From positions 5,532,658 through 5,596,657 of the forward strand of contig OX377206.1 of assembly GCA_947396885.1 (NCBI GenBank): DNA of 64,000 nucleotides, in the 5' to 3' direction. The notes beneath the pieces are model-generated. The model had not been told where the DNA came from, ran no database searches, and saw only the letters and a list, made by a program, of their open reading frames with translations. Positions 35,775-46,870 of the stretch are shown here, in pieces; position 1 is the stretch's first letter, and each line of letters opens with the position of its first letter. The position numbers were made by a program, and so were the translations under genes. The DNA comes from Heligmosomoides polygyrus polygyrus (taxonomy: Eukaryota; Nematoda; Chromadorea; Rhabditida; Heligmosomidae).

Positions 35775-36836
35775 GTGTTCCCTGAACTGCCCTCCGAAAG
35801 GGGAGGAGCAAAAGCGTGCCGAGGGTTCATCGTGGACGAAATTTCCGGGTTTCCGCCATCACATGGAGGAATCGCGTGCTAATCACTTCCCTTGACATGG
35901 CCGCTTTAATCGGAGCAGATTTGATTCTTGAGGCAACAGTCAGGATGTTTTACACCATATTTGGAGGAGAACACTTCAGCTGCAGCGCCAAGGCTTTTGT
36001 CAAGTCCCACCACATAGTTCCGTACTAAGGCATCGTCCGCGTTTTACGACAAGTACAGTAACATCTTAACGAGATATGTCATGAAATCGACGCGATCATC
36101 CGCTAGAAATTTCTTCAATATAAGGGGAATTGGTTGATCCTTCAAAATCCCCAATCGTCTCCTATCAATTGTTAGGTTTTTGGACGACGTCATGCCAATT
36201 AACGAATCTGCAAACTGCGGCGCGGTTTTGTGCGCCACAAACTCGTCCAAATAGGGCGGCGTGGGCAGGGCGGGAAGTGGGCGGCGGGATCGCGTAGGGA
36301 ACGCACGCCCTCCGCTGATAAGCATACACAGCACACCTTGCGACACTTGATGAGCCTTATTCAGGGTTTGGGGTTTAATTTTTGCAACAAAAAAAGACAA
36401 CGAAAAATCTACCTCTGGCCGACATATACGCTACTAATTTCAGAAGCCTTTTCCACAAGGAAGAATACCTTTTTTCTAATTTCTTCTTTTCTTCGTTTCT
36501 TCAGAAGCTCTTCGAATTATGGCCGTTCAAAGACCATCACCAGGGGCATGCGTAATTACGATTTACGATTTACGACATTTTGGGGCGTTAATCGTAGATT
36601 TTCGTAAATGCGATCTTTGGCCTAACTGCCTGCAAATGAGGCGATGCAGCCCGGGTTGTTCAGATGTCTCTGTGCCGTTATACTACTGGGTTCTCCCGGC
36701 TCGCTCTAGCCCTAAGTCTCCTCTCGTTAACTGCTTTCCGCTACATTATATTGACGTTATTTACCATTGGTTAGACCAGCCAAGCCATTTGTGGACTCAG
36801 ACCGGAAAGCTTAGTCTAGCATAGAGATGGTCGTCA
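35775..36836. other. Intergenic or BTBD9-like 3' region, nothing recognised
   Basis: I searched by eye for the remaining discoidin exons (RSWQ and RIVGTHNT type motifs) and found none. Short open frames are unrelated to anything I know. Confidence 0.4.
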
Positions 36837-36946
36837 GTAACTATGAGGTTTTCCATTTGTTTGTTGCTGTTGTTACTTTCTCGTTTTAGGTTCAGTTTGT
36901 GTTCCAATCGCCACACAGTCATAATGAAATTTCCTAACGTTGATCA

Positions 36947-38624
36947 ATAAAGAAAGAGCAATGAAAAGAATAAACAAAAAGGACTAATATCCGTTTCGTT
37001 CCTACCCTTAGACGGATATCAGCAAGAGTAAAAATAAAAGAATAGGGTCTTTCCCGGAACTCCTCAGTAAGGAGGAAAGACCCTTAGAATGTTTGAACAT
37101 AACTCACCTTCAAATCGTATACGCTCCACAAATATACAGGATCACAGTAGAATAGAGTAGTAGTAGGATAGATAAATAATAGGCTGTATAGGTAAGAAGT
37201 CTCTAAAAACGATGAAATCTCAAGAAAATCTTCAACAGTGGTGAACCAGCGAATACCTAGTATCCAACGAGAATATAAGGCAAAGAGAGGAAAAGACATA
37301 ACTGCTGATATTAGGAACTAAGAGGTATTTATAGGCTAAAGTAATACTCAGCGTGAAAAAGGCGCGGAAAACAATTGTTATTGGAGCAGATAAACTACCA
37401 CAACAAGGGCAACTGTCAACTAGATCGGCTAAATGGCAAGCGTGCTCCGAATAAGACACAGCGCTATGCCCTTAAGTGCAATTACACTCCCTTCAACATA
37501 AACCGTTACATAACTTGAAATGAAGTAGGCAGAGATAAGTAAGCAGAGATTGAAGTAGGCAGAGATCGTATAAGAAGGCAAGTACATCTAATATAAATTT
37601 GGAAAGTATACTGATGAAATATTGTGTTATGGAACTAGGAAGATTAAATATTATGACTTGGCGGTAAAGTATTAAAAAAGCTTCTCTAGTATTTTATGTT
37701 TACAATATTTAACATCGAAAAGTTTGTATTTATACAAGATAAACTTATTTTTAGTTAAACATTTGAAAAGATTACTAACTATCTCTAATCTAGTGTAACC
37801 ATTAGCAATAAGAAGTTTATAAAGTGTATTGATACGTTCTAAGAAATCTTCTAAACATGTACAAGTTCTGGAGATTCTCAAAATTTCTGTATAAATTGTG
37901 GCATTTTTAACACCTAAGCTTATCAGAGATGTAGCATGTGGAAGTCTTTTAACCTCAAAATTAAAACTATCAGTTTTGTTATAATTTTTTGTGCGAATTA
38001 TGTTGTTATCAATAACTATGTCTAAATCTAGATAGCAACTGTGGTAATCATTAATGTGAGTAGTTTCTATTTTAAGAGTATTACCATACACATTATTGAG
38101 GATTTCTTTGATATTGTTAGCATCGCTATTATGGATGATAAGTATATCATCCATATATCTAAATGGTTTAAATACTACGTTATTATATATTCTATTTTCA
38201 ATGGAATAACCATATTCAAAATAGGACAATGTTAAGTCAGCTAGCAATGGGCTAAGGTTACCTCCCTGTGGAACTCCTATAGTTTGTCTAAAAATAACTT
38301 TACCTAATTGACAAAAACTGTTATTGATAAGAAAATCTACATAATACATTAAATCATGAATGTCATAAAGGTTATATTTAATATCACATATATCAGTGTA
38401 AAATATTTTATGATTGTAGCTATTATAAGCAATGTATTTTTTACCTGAATTTTTAAAGCATAATTTAAGTATATTTTTTATGTTGTTGATTATTACCCTA
38501 TGTGGTAAATTTGTAAACATGTTAGTAAAGTCTGCAGTGAAAATTTTCAAGTTAGTTCCATAAATGCTAGTTAAATTATTACTAATATTTATGTCATCTA
38601 TGGCCCAGTAACCAGTAATATTTT
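36947..38624 (-). mobile_element. AT-rich retroelement, Penelope-like or unclassified
   Basis: The inserted segment is much richer in A and T than its flanks. Its minus strand carries one reverse-transcriptase frame that is open right up to the left junction in coding direction (38624), so the element is 5'-truncated. The 3' part (36947-37670) has no long ORF and contains an inverted pair, gggtctttcc / ggaaagaccc, at 37047-37084. No target-site duplication is evident at the junctions. No endonuclease domain is visible. Confidence 0.7.
37672..38624 (-). CDS. Reverse transcriptase, Penelope-like or unclassified, N-terminally truncated
   Basis: The frame is open from 38624 to the stop at 37672, more than 300 codons. 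Motifs in order are FTADFTNMFTNLPH, GVPQGGNLSPLLADLTLSYFE, and the catalytic box FRYMDDILI. Then come SCYLDLDIVI and a C-terminal block with LGVKNATIYTEILRISRTC and NGYTRLEIVSNLF. PQGG-SPLLA followed by YMDD differs from the RTE enzymes nearby. The late block recalls the region after the palm in Penelope-like and related RTs, where a histidine- or lysine-containing segment precedes an RI-R-C motif. I am confident that it is a reverse transcriptase and unsure of the class. No GIY-YIG domain follows. Codon use is strongly AT-biased. Confidence 0.8.
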
Positions 38625-39139
38625 CGTCGCGCGGCCTAATCGATATTGGTAAATTTCGTTATAACACGACGCGTGGCGAACGGAGTATACTCAGGGCCTC
38701 AGCTAAAGAAAGGCAGATGACGCGAGCTAGTCTACATCTACGTAATCTCCCTGATGAGGCAAGCCCGGCGGTTTCGTGTGAGCTGCTGTTTGAGTAGCCA
38801 ATGCCAATAAGAAGGCCCTCAATTTTCAGAAAATTTGTCTAACAGGTTCGGAATAAACTGATTTCCCTGACTCAGACAAAAAGGCGCTATGTATTTTCAA
38901 GCATTGGTTTCTTCGTTGTGAGACATATGGTTTTGGTTTCATCCTGGTCATAGGGGGAGACCAGGTGACTACCTCAAAGGTAACTCTGAATGGCAGAAGA
39001 GGTGTGCGCAGAAGCGCTTTTGCCTCAGCATTAGGAGAATGCAAGTATCTGGACGCGAGTCTTGCAAAGAACAGCGTTCTAGCCGATTAACGATTCGGTG
39101 CAACGGCTTCCTGCCGTTAAGGCTTCACTTTGTGGCAAG

Positions 39140-39245
39140 CGCCTTCGGCTCATGGCCTAGTGGCAGGGTAGCGGACATATGGGAACGGGGTCGGGGGTTC
39201 GTGTCCGATCGTTGTGGCTGCATGTTGCGTTATTGTAAAAGTAAG
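39140..39245 (+). repeat. tRNA-like sequence (SINE head or relic)
   Basis: Carries tggcctagtggcagggtagc, close to an A box, and gggggttcgtgtccgatcg, close to a B box, spaced as in a tRNA. The anticodon arm is not convincing, so a SINE head is more likely than a tRNA gene. Confidence 0.4.
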
Positions 39246-39772
39246 CAATATTGGATTCAATAGCAAGATAATTGGATGACGTTTCTTTATTCGCACCTTT
39301 GTAGAGTATGTAGTGTTATTCGACCATTTCTCTTCCATTTTTGTGTTCGAAATCTGCACAGCAGGTACAGGCAGGCCTTCGGGACTAAGCCTGCTTTGTG
39401 TGCTGGCTTACCACCGTATGGATGAAGGTTAATAGCGTCAAGAGGGTCGGAAGTCTTTGAAAAAAGTCAATGTCAGCTGTTGGTTGCCGTATCACTACAG
39501 CCGGTTGCTCGCAGTCATTCGCATTTTAAATTCCACCTTCCTTTGGAAGAACTCAACTTAAATGTTACTATGGTGGGAGCGTATAGCTTTATGTCTCAAT
39601 GTTTCTTAACATCAAAGTCAATATTCCCAAATTCAAGGTATCCTTAGCACATAAACTCAACTAGTAGATACTGCGGACACTCGAAGATACACTACAACCG
39701 GAAAAAACCCGTCCGAGTTCTCCTGTGCGCAATGTCCACAGCCGCGCTATTCAAACGTGGTTTTTATTAGCC

Positions 39773-40877
39773 ATGGAACGCCTTTACTACAAGCTCTATA
39801 GGCTGGAGCCAAAGATGAAGAACATTAATGACGCTCTACGGGATTTTCTGCCGATCAGGCAACTACGTGGTTCCGTAAAGATTTCCCTGAATTTCATTGC
39901 TAATTCACGGTTGACAACTCAGACGGTTCTTTTTTCGATTGTAAGTTTATCAGACACTGGTGAGTGCTGCGATCAGTCAACCAGACCACCGATGTGACCG
40001 AATTCCATTGATACTGTTTCGGAAACAATCACCTCTACTTCTATAGGCATTCAAAGGAAGGTCGCAATTAGCGGACTCAAACACTCGGCCTACTTTCGAC
40101 GGGTCAGTCACTTTATCCACTAGGCCAAACGCGCGGGTCGCCACGGCGAAGCAAATCAATAGGTCTATATTATACTTTCGCGCGACACTATTATACACCA
40201 CATATGCTGTTCAGACCTAGCGTTGGAATACTTTCCTTGTAAGGCCAACTAAAATGTGATCTCCATTCTTGCTCAACATATTTCCTCAGCATGTCCAAGT
40301 TCAGATCTAGTTCAGATCAGAACCGTCTACTGTTGGACTATGTTAAAAATTTCGCCTCTCCATAAACTCGTCGCTAAACGCACAAAAGCAAAAAATTGCG
40401 AACGAGTTTTCGGACGAGTTGTTCTGGCGCGACAGGTAAAAATTCAAACTGTCGAATACGCGCGTTGGCGATGGAGCGCGAAATCCTTCATCCCAAGCGT
40501 TACACGCACAAACCTCTCATCACTCGGGGGGGGGGGGGGAGTCTGAGGGTTTACTGCGCAGTTTTTGTAATGGGATTGCGACGGGATTTGAAAAGTATTT
40601 TACCTATAGGTACAATCTCTTCTGTAATGACCCAAGTGAATTCTGACGCTGCGGTTCTTTTATATATTTTTTGCATATCTCAGCACGTGGACGGATTATA
40701 GCCCACTCAAAACATCTACACGTTTTTCAGCAATTTGATTTTATCCTTGTGTTACAGTTCGTCAGAAGCAACAACATCGAGGAAAGTGTTGAATACAAAC
40801 TGCTGTGTGGCCTTCTTCAATCAGGCGAAAGTGAAGGAATAGCCTTCAAAGAAGTGATAAAACCCGTTCCTTTTTGA
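39773..40877 (+). CDS. Gene Y: small unidentified two-exon protein
   Basis: Exon 1 is 39773-39940 (ATG 39773, right after the acceptor ttttattag, ending at gtaagt) and exon 2 is 40758-40877 (after gttacag, ending in TGA). Both are phase 0, giving 95 residues. Exon 1 is basic and aromatic (MERLYYKLYRLEPKMK); exon 2 is FVRSNNIEESVEYKLLCGLL and ends VPF. The ATG directly after an acceptor suggests a spliced-leader site. Exon 2 resembles gene X's last exon only in starting FV, in helical character and in a K-L/M-L core, too weak to claim relationship. The intron contains tRNA-free AT-rich DNA and a G run at 40529-40540. No family recognised; a chance pair of open frames is possible. Confidence 0.4.
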
Positions 40878-41349
40878 GGTCATGAGGACTTGTTGTCATG
40901 GTCATTTCTTTTCTTTTCTTTCACGTTACTTCTCTGTTAACCGCTCTGTTTTCTGGTTGTTTGAAGATTTCCGATGTGCATGAAGGGATTGTACCTTGGA
41001 TGTGTTCTTTATTTCACTGAGCTTGCTGTTCTACGTGCAGCCGTGGTATTTCCATGCACAAGTCCAACAGGTTTCGTCAGTTTACTCAGGCACTGAGCAA
41101 CTACATAGAATCAGCTCAGCGTAAAGCCTAAGAGCGATTTTGATGAGCCTTGGAGTTCAGGCTTTGGAGTTTGATTTTTGCAAAAAATCAAAGACTAGTT
41201 TCAGAAGCTTTTTACAGTGCGCGTTCACGAAGACGTTTACAGAGAAAGTGAAACGGTAAGAAGAATATCATGCCGCAGTAATCTTCAAAATGACATGCAA
41301 ATGCAGTTTCCCTATGGAAATTCGAAACTAGGGTCGGTGTGCAAAAGTG

Positions 41350-41432
41350 CAGAAGGCCGACTTCGTGAGGGAATCGAACCCTCGTCGTTACATAGGTGAA
41401 GCAGAACCTCTACCACTCCGCCACCTAAGCAG
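41350..41432 (-). tRNA. tRNA-like sequence, probable pseudogene or SINE head
   Basis: On the minus strand it has an exact A box (tggcggagtgg) and an exact B box (ggttcgattcc) with a perfect 5-bp T stem, gaggg/ccctc. The acceptor stem pairs at about five of seven positions. The D loop is long and the anticodon stem does not pair, so no anticodon is assigned. Confidence 0.4.
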
Positions 41433-41950
41433 CGCTACCATCTACTAGCGCCCGAGTGGTGAGCTCGAGCCTGCGGACCGTTATCTTCGTTGATCTCGCT
41501 TTGTTACCATTTGAAGGATGAGGAGTTCTCCCATAGTGTTTACTCCTGCCGTGCCTTGTAAGTCCCCTCTGCTCGTCCGCTAAAAGTCGTCCAAAATAAG
41601 TTCAACTGTCGATCACCTACCGTGATCGAAGGAGGTATACCCCAGTTAGGCCAGATAGTTGACGCACAGACCCGGTATGTGTGGCATGCATTTCGAAACG
41701 CTTGAAAGCTCTTTTGGTGGGTGTTGCGAAGTCACACCGCGGGGGTGCGGGAACGCGCCGTTGTTCCCACCGTAACGGCAGCAGCCAATCAGTCACGGGC
41801 CCAGCCGCGCAGACGGGGCAAATGATCGGCTGCAGCGATTACGGGAGTCACATCGCGTCCCCGCACCCCGCCGCTGCACGTTGCCGCATACCCGCGATGG
41901 GTCTTCGCGGTATGTACTTGTTCGTTTCTTTTTTGTTTTATTTTATTTTA
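41433..41950. other. GC-rich stretch without a gene
   Basis: 41690-41900 is CpG-rich and contains gggggtgcgggaacgcgcc near the inverse cgtccccgcaccccgccg, a partial inverted pair. It ends in a T-rich tract (41927-41953), which is A-rich on the minus strand downstream of the acidic ORF. Confidence 0.4.
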
Positions 41951-41997
41951 TTTCTTACTATATCAAGTACAATTCAAGTATAAGTTTGCTAATAATC

Positions 41998-42387
41998 CTA
42001 ATCTTCTTCTTCATGAGAGACTACGCCATCGGAGTCTTCGCTGGTGTCCGCCTCCGAACTGCTTGGGGTGTCAGGTGGTGTTAACATCGTCATTAAATAA
42101 GCAAGTCTCCATCTGAGACTGTCCTCCCAACCGACGGTCTCTCGCTCCATCCTGCTCCTCCACTCATCGTGAAGGACTTGGAGCAGGATGTCCATCTCCT
42201 CCGGAAGGTCTTCCTCCAGCCAAGGATTGTACCGGGCGGGTGCTGGAGGCTGACGTCCGTCCGGCTCGTCCTCGTGCTCGTCCGGCTCGGCTTGCAGACC
42301 ACCTTCATTTTCAAAGTCCGACGGGTGATCCTCGACATCGCTATCGTTTTTAGAGCCTAACGAGGACTCAGTGTCAGACTCCGACAT
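41998..42387 (-). CDS. Intronless acidic Ser/Glu/Asp-rich ORF, 129 aa
   Basis: Starts at ATG 42387 and stops with TAG at 41998. The N-terminal third is acidic and serine-rich (MSESDTESSLGSKNDSD, DEHEDEPDG). The middle is a more ordered, Trp- and Leu-containing stretch (PWLEEDLPEEMDILLQVLHD, WRSRM, WRLAYLMTML), and the tail is again acidic (SEADTSEDSDG, HEEED). No family is recognised. Similar acidic tails occur in nuclear, chaperone and transposon-accessory proteins, which is not diagnostic. About 45-60 bp after the stop, the minus strand reads aataaaataaaataaaac, a possible polyadenylation signal or A-rich retrocopy tail. An in-frame GTG at 42420 would add 11 residues; the ATG is preferred. 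A retrocopy, an element-borne gene or a chance ORF are all possible. Confidence 0.4.
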   Translation of the reverse strand: MSESDTESSLGSKNDSDVEDHPSDFENEGGLQAEPDEHEDEPDGRQPPAPARYNPWLEEDLPEEMDILLQVLHDEWRSRMERETVGWEDSLRWRLAYLMTMLTPPDTPSSSEADTSEDSDGVVSHEEED

Positions 42388-42429
42388 TAGTGAACTTGGT
42401 GGAGCACGAGCAAGAACCACTCCTTAAAG

Positions 42430-43520
42430 GTCGACAAGTGCGCTACCGTATTCTATTGTTTCATTGTAGCGCGCAATCTGACATCTGCGCTGAAAGCGGA
42501 TATGCTTCTTTATCCCTCTAAACGTATGCCTATCTAGACGAACATTTTCTCCGCAATGACTTAAAAACTGCGTAAAATTTTTAATTTTTCAACTCTTTAG
42601 GAAAATAATAGGTTGTTGCCGATCTGAAAGCACAATGAGGGGACATATTTATGGACTAAAAGAGATTTCGCCTTTCAGTTGTCTGAAATGTTGCGATTTT
42701 CGTTCGCCTGTCAGCAAAAATTCGGGTTGTGTGGAGAAAAAGCACACATATCTTCACTTTGCAGTTTCAAGTAAGCAGCATTCGCACTATCAATCAAATG
42801 AAAATCTAGACGACTGCATGGCGCCGTCCTTTTCTGGTGCACTATAAAGTTTCAAATTTTTTACAACTTAAATGACTTTAGTTGGATCATATAGTGATTC
42901 TGCCTGTTGAAATAAAGATGAAACAGTGTAGGATACTGAAATGTTGCACCTTTGCGCAGGAATTACAAGGGAAGGTCAGTGGTTCGGCTCCCGTGTGATG
43001 CAAAATTTTTGCACTTCCTAAGGGAGATCTGCCACGACCAGTCAAAACTTTCTATGTCAGATCGCAGCGGAGACGTTCTCCAGAAAAGATTGTTCAGAGA
43101 AAAGTTTGACGCCGAATACGCCTAAATTTTTGCCGGTGGTGATCAGAAGAAATGAGTCGAAATCTACTCTTCACACTTCAGAACGAGCTGGTGCCGCTTC
43201 TAGTAGAACAGTTGCACAAGGCCTCTTCATCCTTCTAGACTGGGTCGCAAGAAGCTCAATTTCTTGCTTTTTTTGTTTTTGTTGTATTTTTTGTTGTATT
43301 TTTGTGTATTTTTATGTGCGTTATAGATCTACGAATGCTCTAGACATGTACAAAGTGGCACAAAAGGGACTGCATAATAAAAAGGAAAACTAAGTAGCGA
43401 TGTAGGCCTATGAATGATGAAAGGGTCAGGAAAACCAAGAAAAGGGGGAGGGAGTGGTGTTTGATCGAACGTTCGGAAATTGCGGCCATCTGAAGGATTC
43501 TACTTCGTAAGGTAGCCCGA
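42430..43520. other. Intergenic, dispersed repeat pieces
   Basis: 42780-42840 resembles 22290-22350. The rest is AT-rich with no supported exon; T-rich microsatellite-like DNA lies at 43265-43315. Confidence 0.35.
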
Positions 43521-43523
43521 GTA

Positions 43524-43687
43524 CATCCTAGTCGGAGGGGCGCCACTAGAAAAGCGGAACAAATCCAAGCAGTGTGGTCTATCGCGGTCAGCAAGCTGTA
43601 AGGAAACGTCGTCGTTCACTTTCAATTCTGCCGCCGTTGTGGAACAGAAATAGTAAAGTGTGCCCCCCCCCTCGCACTAGGATAGAC
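43524..43687. mobile_element. G-rich-TIR element
   Basis: Opens acatcctagtcggaggggcg and closes cccccccctcgcactaggata, inverted ends of the 4222-4594 family; the C run is expanded to nine or more. Confidence 0.55.
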
Positions 43688-43929
43688 CTAAGACTCCATG
43701 ACCTGCGATTGGAACTGAAAACGGGAAATGGAGGTAGAATGGAGAAAAAAGGGGACTGTTCAACGTTCCGCCTGAAGCTGAGGGCCGCCATTGGTTTGCA
43801 CCGGTTGGAAACAGCCCGCCGGGTTGTGGTGATCGGCGCTCGCCACGCAAATAGCAGACGCGCTCTGTTCTGTTCCTCGGTAGCAGATCTCCTATTGGAC
43901 GGAGCGGAGCGCGCCGGCTGTGGGAGCGG

Positions 43930-44660
43930 GGTGGCGCAGCGATGGCATTCGCTCCGCCTGGCTAATGCTCGGCGTGATGAGCACGATGTCGTCACCGAAG
44001 CGAAGACGGTGCAGCTGGCAACCTCCAGTCTTCACTCCCATGTATTCCCCTTCTAATTCGCGCATGAAGTTTCCGGGAGTGACAGTAAAGTGCTGCGGGT
44101 ATACGTTCAGTATAGTATAGTACAGTACCCCTGGGCAGCCACTATCTTCACGTCGATGACGATGTCGTTGTAGAATGGTGGGATCTTGGTCGTGAATCTA
44201 CTGTAGCTCTCGAGGTACTCCTCTGATGTACTGAGTAGGAGCGGCCAGAGTGCGGAAGGCTTCGACGACCGTTTCCGTTCCGACAGAATCGAATCCTCCT
44301 TCAGGTCGATGAACGTAAGGCACAACGGCAGCTTGTACTCTCGTGAGATTTCATTGAGCTTCGTAATGATGTCCACGTGGTCGACCGTGCTGAATTCACT
44401 TTTGCTTGTTCACCTGGCTGTGCTTCGCCCACCGTTCTGCTGATACTATTCATAAAGACTCGAGTGAACAGCTTGTAGACTACGGACAGCAGGCAGATCG
44501 GGCGAGAGTTGCCAATGTCGTGCACGTTTTCCTTCTTGAACAACAAACCGGTTTTGCCGGTATTTCACTGAGATAGAACTTTGCACTCCTGGCAGGTCCC
44601 GTGTGAAGTGCCGCGCGAGGGTATCGATGAGAACTGGTTGGAGGTTCTTCTGATGTTCAG
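43930..44660 (-). mobile_element. RTE LINE fragment, heavily damaged
   Basis: The minus strand holds disordered pieces of the RTE polymerase, in coding order VHDIGN-RPICLLSVVYKLFTR near 44530-44450, EISREYKLPLCLTFIDLK near 44350-44300, and FYNDIVIDVK near 44180-44150, then an LHRL-F-DDIVLI-like region near 43990. The pieces fall in several frames, with deletions. Same subfamily as 2741-4209 and 25741-26270. Confidence 0.8.
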
Positions 44661-45370
44661 AAATTTGATATTGTAGTACTCGTAGCAAAAATAATGTGCG
44701 AACTGTCTGCTTTTGTATTTCGTCCATTTTTCGTTTTTGTTGATGATTGCACACGAGTCATCTTGGTCAATCAGCTTGAAATTTGGACGACCTTGTAACG
44801 CCCGAGATCTGCCACTTTTGCTCAATAGGTTTTCAATAAGCTTGTACAAACCGAACGCACATTTACGATTTTTTCTAAGGGTTTTGAATCACTTTTTGAT
44901 TTGTTCTAAAAAGGCACTGAAATTTACTAATAAAAGGCACTTAATGTAAGGAATATAAAGCACCGGTTCCTATTCATCGTAGCCAACTGGCCAATCCCAC
45001 ATAGGTGTCTAACTGTTGTTTACGACTGAAGGCAACTCGAGGAGTCTTCAGCTGGTGTGTTTCGACACTCTGATCTACGGGCAGCCCTCGCCAACAAGCG
45101 TGCTCCAGCCGCCACTCACGTCAACAACGTACATATTTCGTAAGGACAGCATGTCGAAAGACTCGGCCAGAGGATCATTCTTCGTCATTTCATTTCATTT
45201 CGTTGCCATTGAGAGTGAGTCCATCTTGTTCTTAGATTCCCCAGAGTTTGTCCATAAGAATCCTCTTGAACCGCTTTCAGAGTTTTCTTGAATCGGTGAG
45301 AAACTGCTATCGTTCAATAGCAAAAAACCATTCATAGTTGAATCCCGAAAACGTATGGGAATAGAGAATA
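44661..45370. repeat. Composite repeat, second copy
   Basis: Partner of 26271-27090. It carries the same ggtgtctaactgttgttta, ctctgatctacgggcag and cctcttgaaccgctttc landmarks in the same order and orientation, and follows an RTE fragment as there. Confidence 0.65.
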
Positions 45371-45399
45371 GGCCGATTTTTTAAAACGATTTCCAAGGT

Positions 45400-46870
45400 A
45401 TCCGTCAGGATTGTTAGCCATCCAGGGAACCTGGAAATTTCGGTTTTTGGAGCGTAAGGACCATGAGTACTATCTGTCACAATATGAACCAGTTAATTGA
45501 CTCCTCGTTAAGCAGCGACAGACGCCTGCACAAGCTCCTGCACATTCCTTATCAACAGAGTTCTGCTCCTCATTACGACGCTCACCTTCTGCTTTTTCTG
45601 AACCACCTTGTGAGGTATCAAATCTAGAAAGAATGCTAGGAACTGGCAACTCCGAGCGACTATCGGCTTGGAGGGGTTACCTTGTGCCCAATAGTTATCC
45701 GCCTTGGTGAGAAGGCACATATATGTCCTACTGCCTCAGAAATGGCCTACCTCAGTTTACCGTACGGGTAGAACACAGCAGTTCTGTTAAAAATGTCTTG
45801 GTTCGTACATCACAAAGCGTTGAATAGGGCTGTCTTATATACACCCCCCCCCCCCCTCCTACGCGATTTACCTGGGACATTTTGTGTCTCTCCATAGCGG
45901 AATGGAAAAATCTAGGATTTCCAGGATACTTCAAAGAGAGAAGGAAATGATAGATAGCGCAGGTTCAACAAAACGAAGCATAACTCACTCGATGTGCGCT
46001 TGTTCTTTTAAAGGTGTCCCTCAATGATGACTATAGGATACACTGCATAAATTGCCAAATAGTCACTGTTTAGTTTATGCCAGACAAACGGCGAAGTTGG
46101 GCAGAGTCATTTAAGTGCAGGCATTTAATCGAATTTTTAGAATTTTTCTTCTGCGGTCTCTCTTTTTTTTAATGGAAAAACTCCAAGATTTGTTCACATC
46201 CCAGTTCCGGCTTTGGCGCGGTGTCATGGTGCTTTGAAAATCGTACTTGAACATGGCTTCGATACCAAGTTCCTCTATTTAACTTTGATATTTGTCTATT
46301 ACTGCTTTAAGGCGTGCCGCGTTATGGTCTAGCTGTACCACGCCGCAATACTATTTTGACCTTCTAAATCGATCCGTGTTTCGCTCAACGCACTCTTCCC
46401 TGAGGTGAGGTCGAGAGAATCGATACCGAAAGCTGCTAAAGCCATTCTAGGACGATAAAAATTGTCGGTATCGTATGACCCAAGTTTTCTGTTCTGCTGC
46501 ATCAAAAATTTTCGATTTTCTTCAGGTTATGAGTCGTGAAGAGTCAGCACCTGCACAGCATCAGCCGATGTCTGAGAAGGCGATATTGGCGTGAGTAATT
46601 TATTCTTCAACTTTTTTGTAATATTTCTAAACTTTTGTGTTGAAACAATTCCGTTCCAAGTGGAGACTGGGTGTCTGAACTTAAACTTCGATGTTATGCC
46701 ACACTGAGCATAATACGAGTAGCCTTGAAAAGTGAAGCTTGTTCTGAAGGGGCCCCAAGTCTTCCAGACATCTAGTGTGTAGAAAAAATTGCAAAAATAT
46801 TGTAATGTCAAGGAATCAAGCATCTGGCCCCGCGCCTATAAGGCACTATTTTTCACTCTAAGTTCTCTCT
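45400..46870. repeat. Unit U, copy 1
   Basis: A block that recurs at about 48050-51070 (with insertions) and, degraded, at 61290-61745. Shared landmarks include gttaagcagcgacagac, ttcaacaaaacg-agtataactc, tatttaactttgatattygt, the c-rich run before the middle, and the short exon near its end. Confidence 0.7.
46529..46590 (+). CDS. Candidate first coding exon in unit U copy 1
   Basis: ATG at 46529 lies three bases after the acceptor ttttcttcag. The frame reads MSREESAPAQHQPMSEKAIL and then GC, ending at gtgagt in phase 2. The paralogous exon at 50640-50701 has the same length and phase, with nearly half the residues changed but MxxEExAPAQHQPM kept. The next exon is unknown. Phase 2 is what the first visible GLH exon (11367) requires, while gene X exon 1714 starts in phase 0. 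Confidence 0.4.

Larger units (their letters stand above)
36837..39000. repeat. Third copy of the block A/B 5' repeat, split by a reverse-transcriptase element
   Basis: 36837-36946 aligns with 255-380 (through ttcctaacgttgatca) and 38625-39000 resumes at the next bases (gtcgcgcggcctaatcgat, matching 388 onward). The intact sequence in blocks A and B shows where the foreign segment 36947-38624 entered. Confidence 0.8.

Noticed and set aside
35775..36607. Possible last BTBD9 exons
   Set aside because: No discoidin motifs could be read in any frame behind plausible acceptors.
37040..37090. Hammerhead-ribozyme-like ctgagga / gaaa pair near the 3' end of the AT-rich retroelement
   Set aside because: The core letters partly fit on the minus strand, but stem I and stem II cannot form; what remains is a simple inverted repeat.
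41350..41432. Functional tRNA gene
   Set aside because: Good A and B boxes and T stem, but no pairing anticodon arm and a mismatched acceptor stem.
43574..44056. Plus-strand 160-codon frame and its minus-strand partner
   Set aside because: They cross a G-rich-TIR element and the end of an RTE relic; not a gene.
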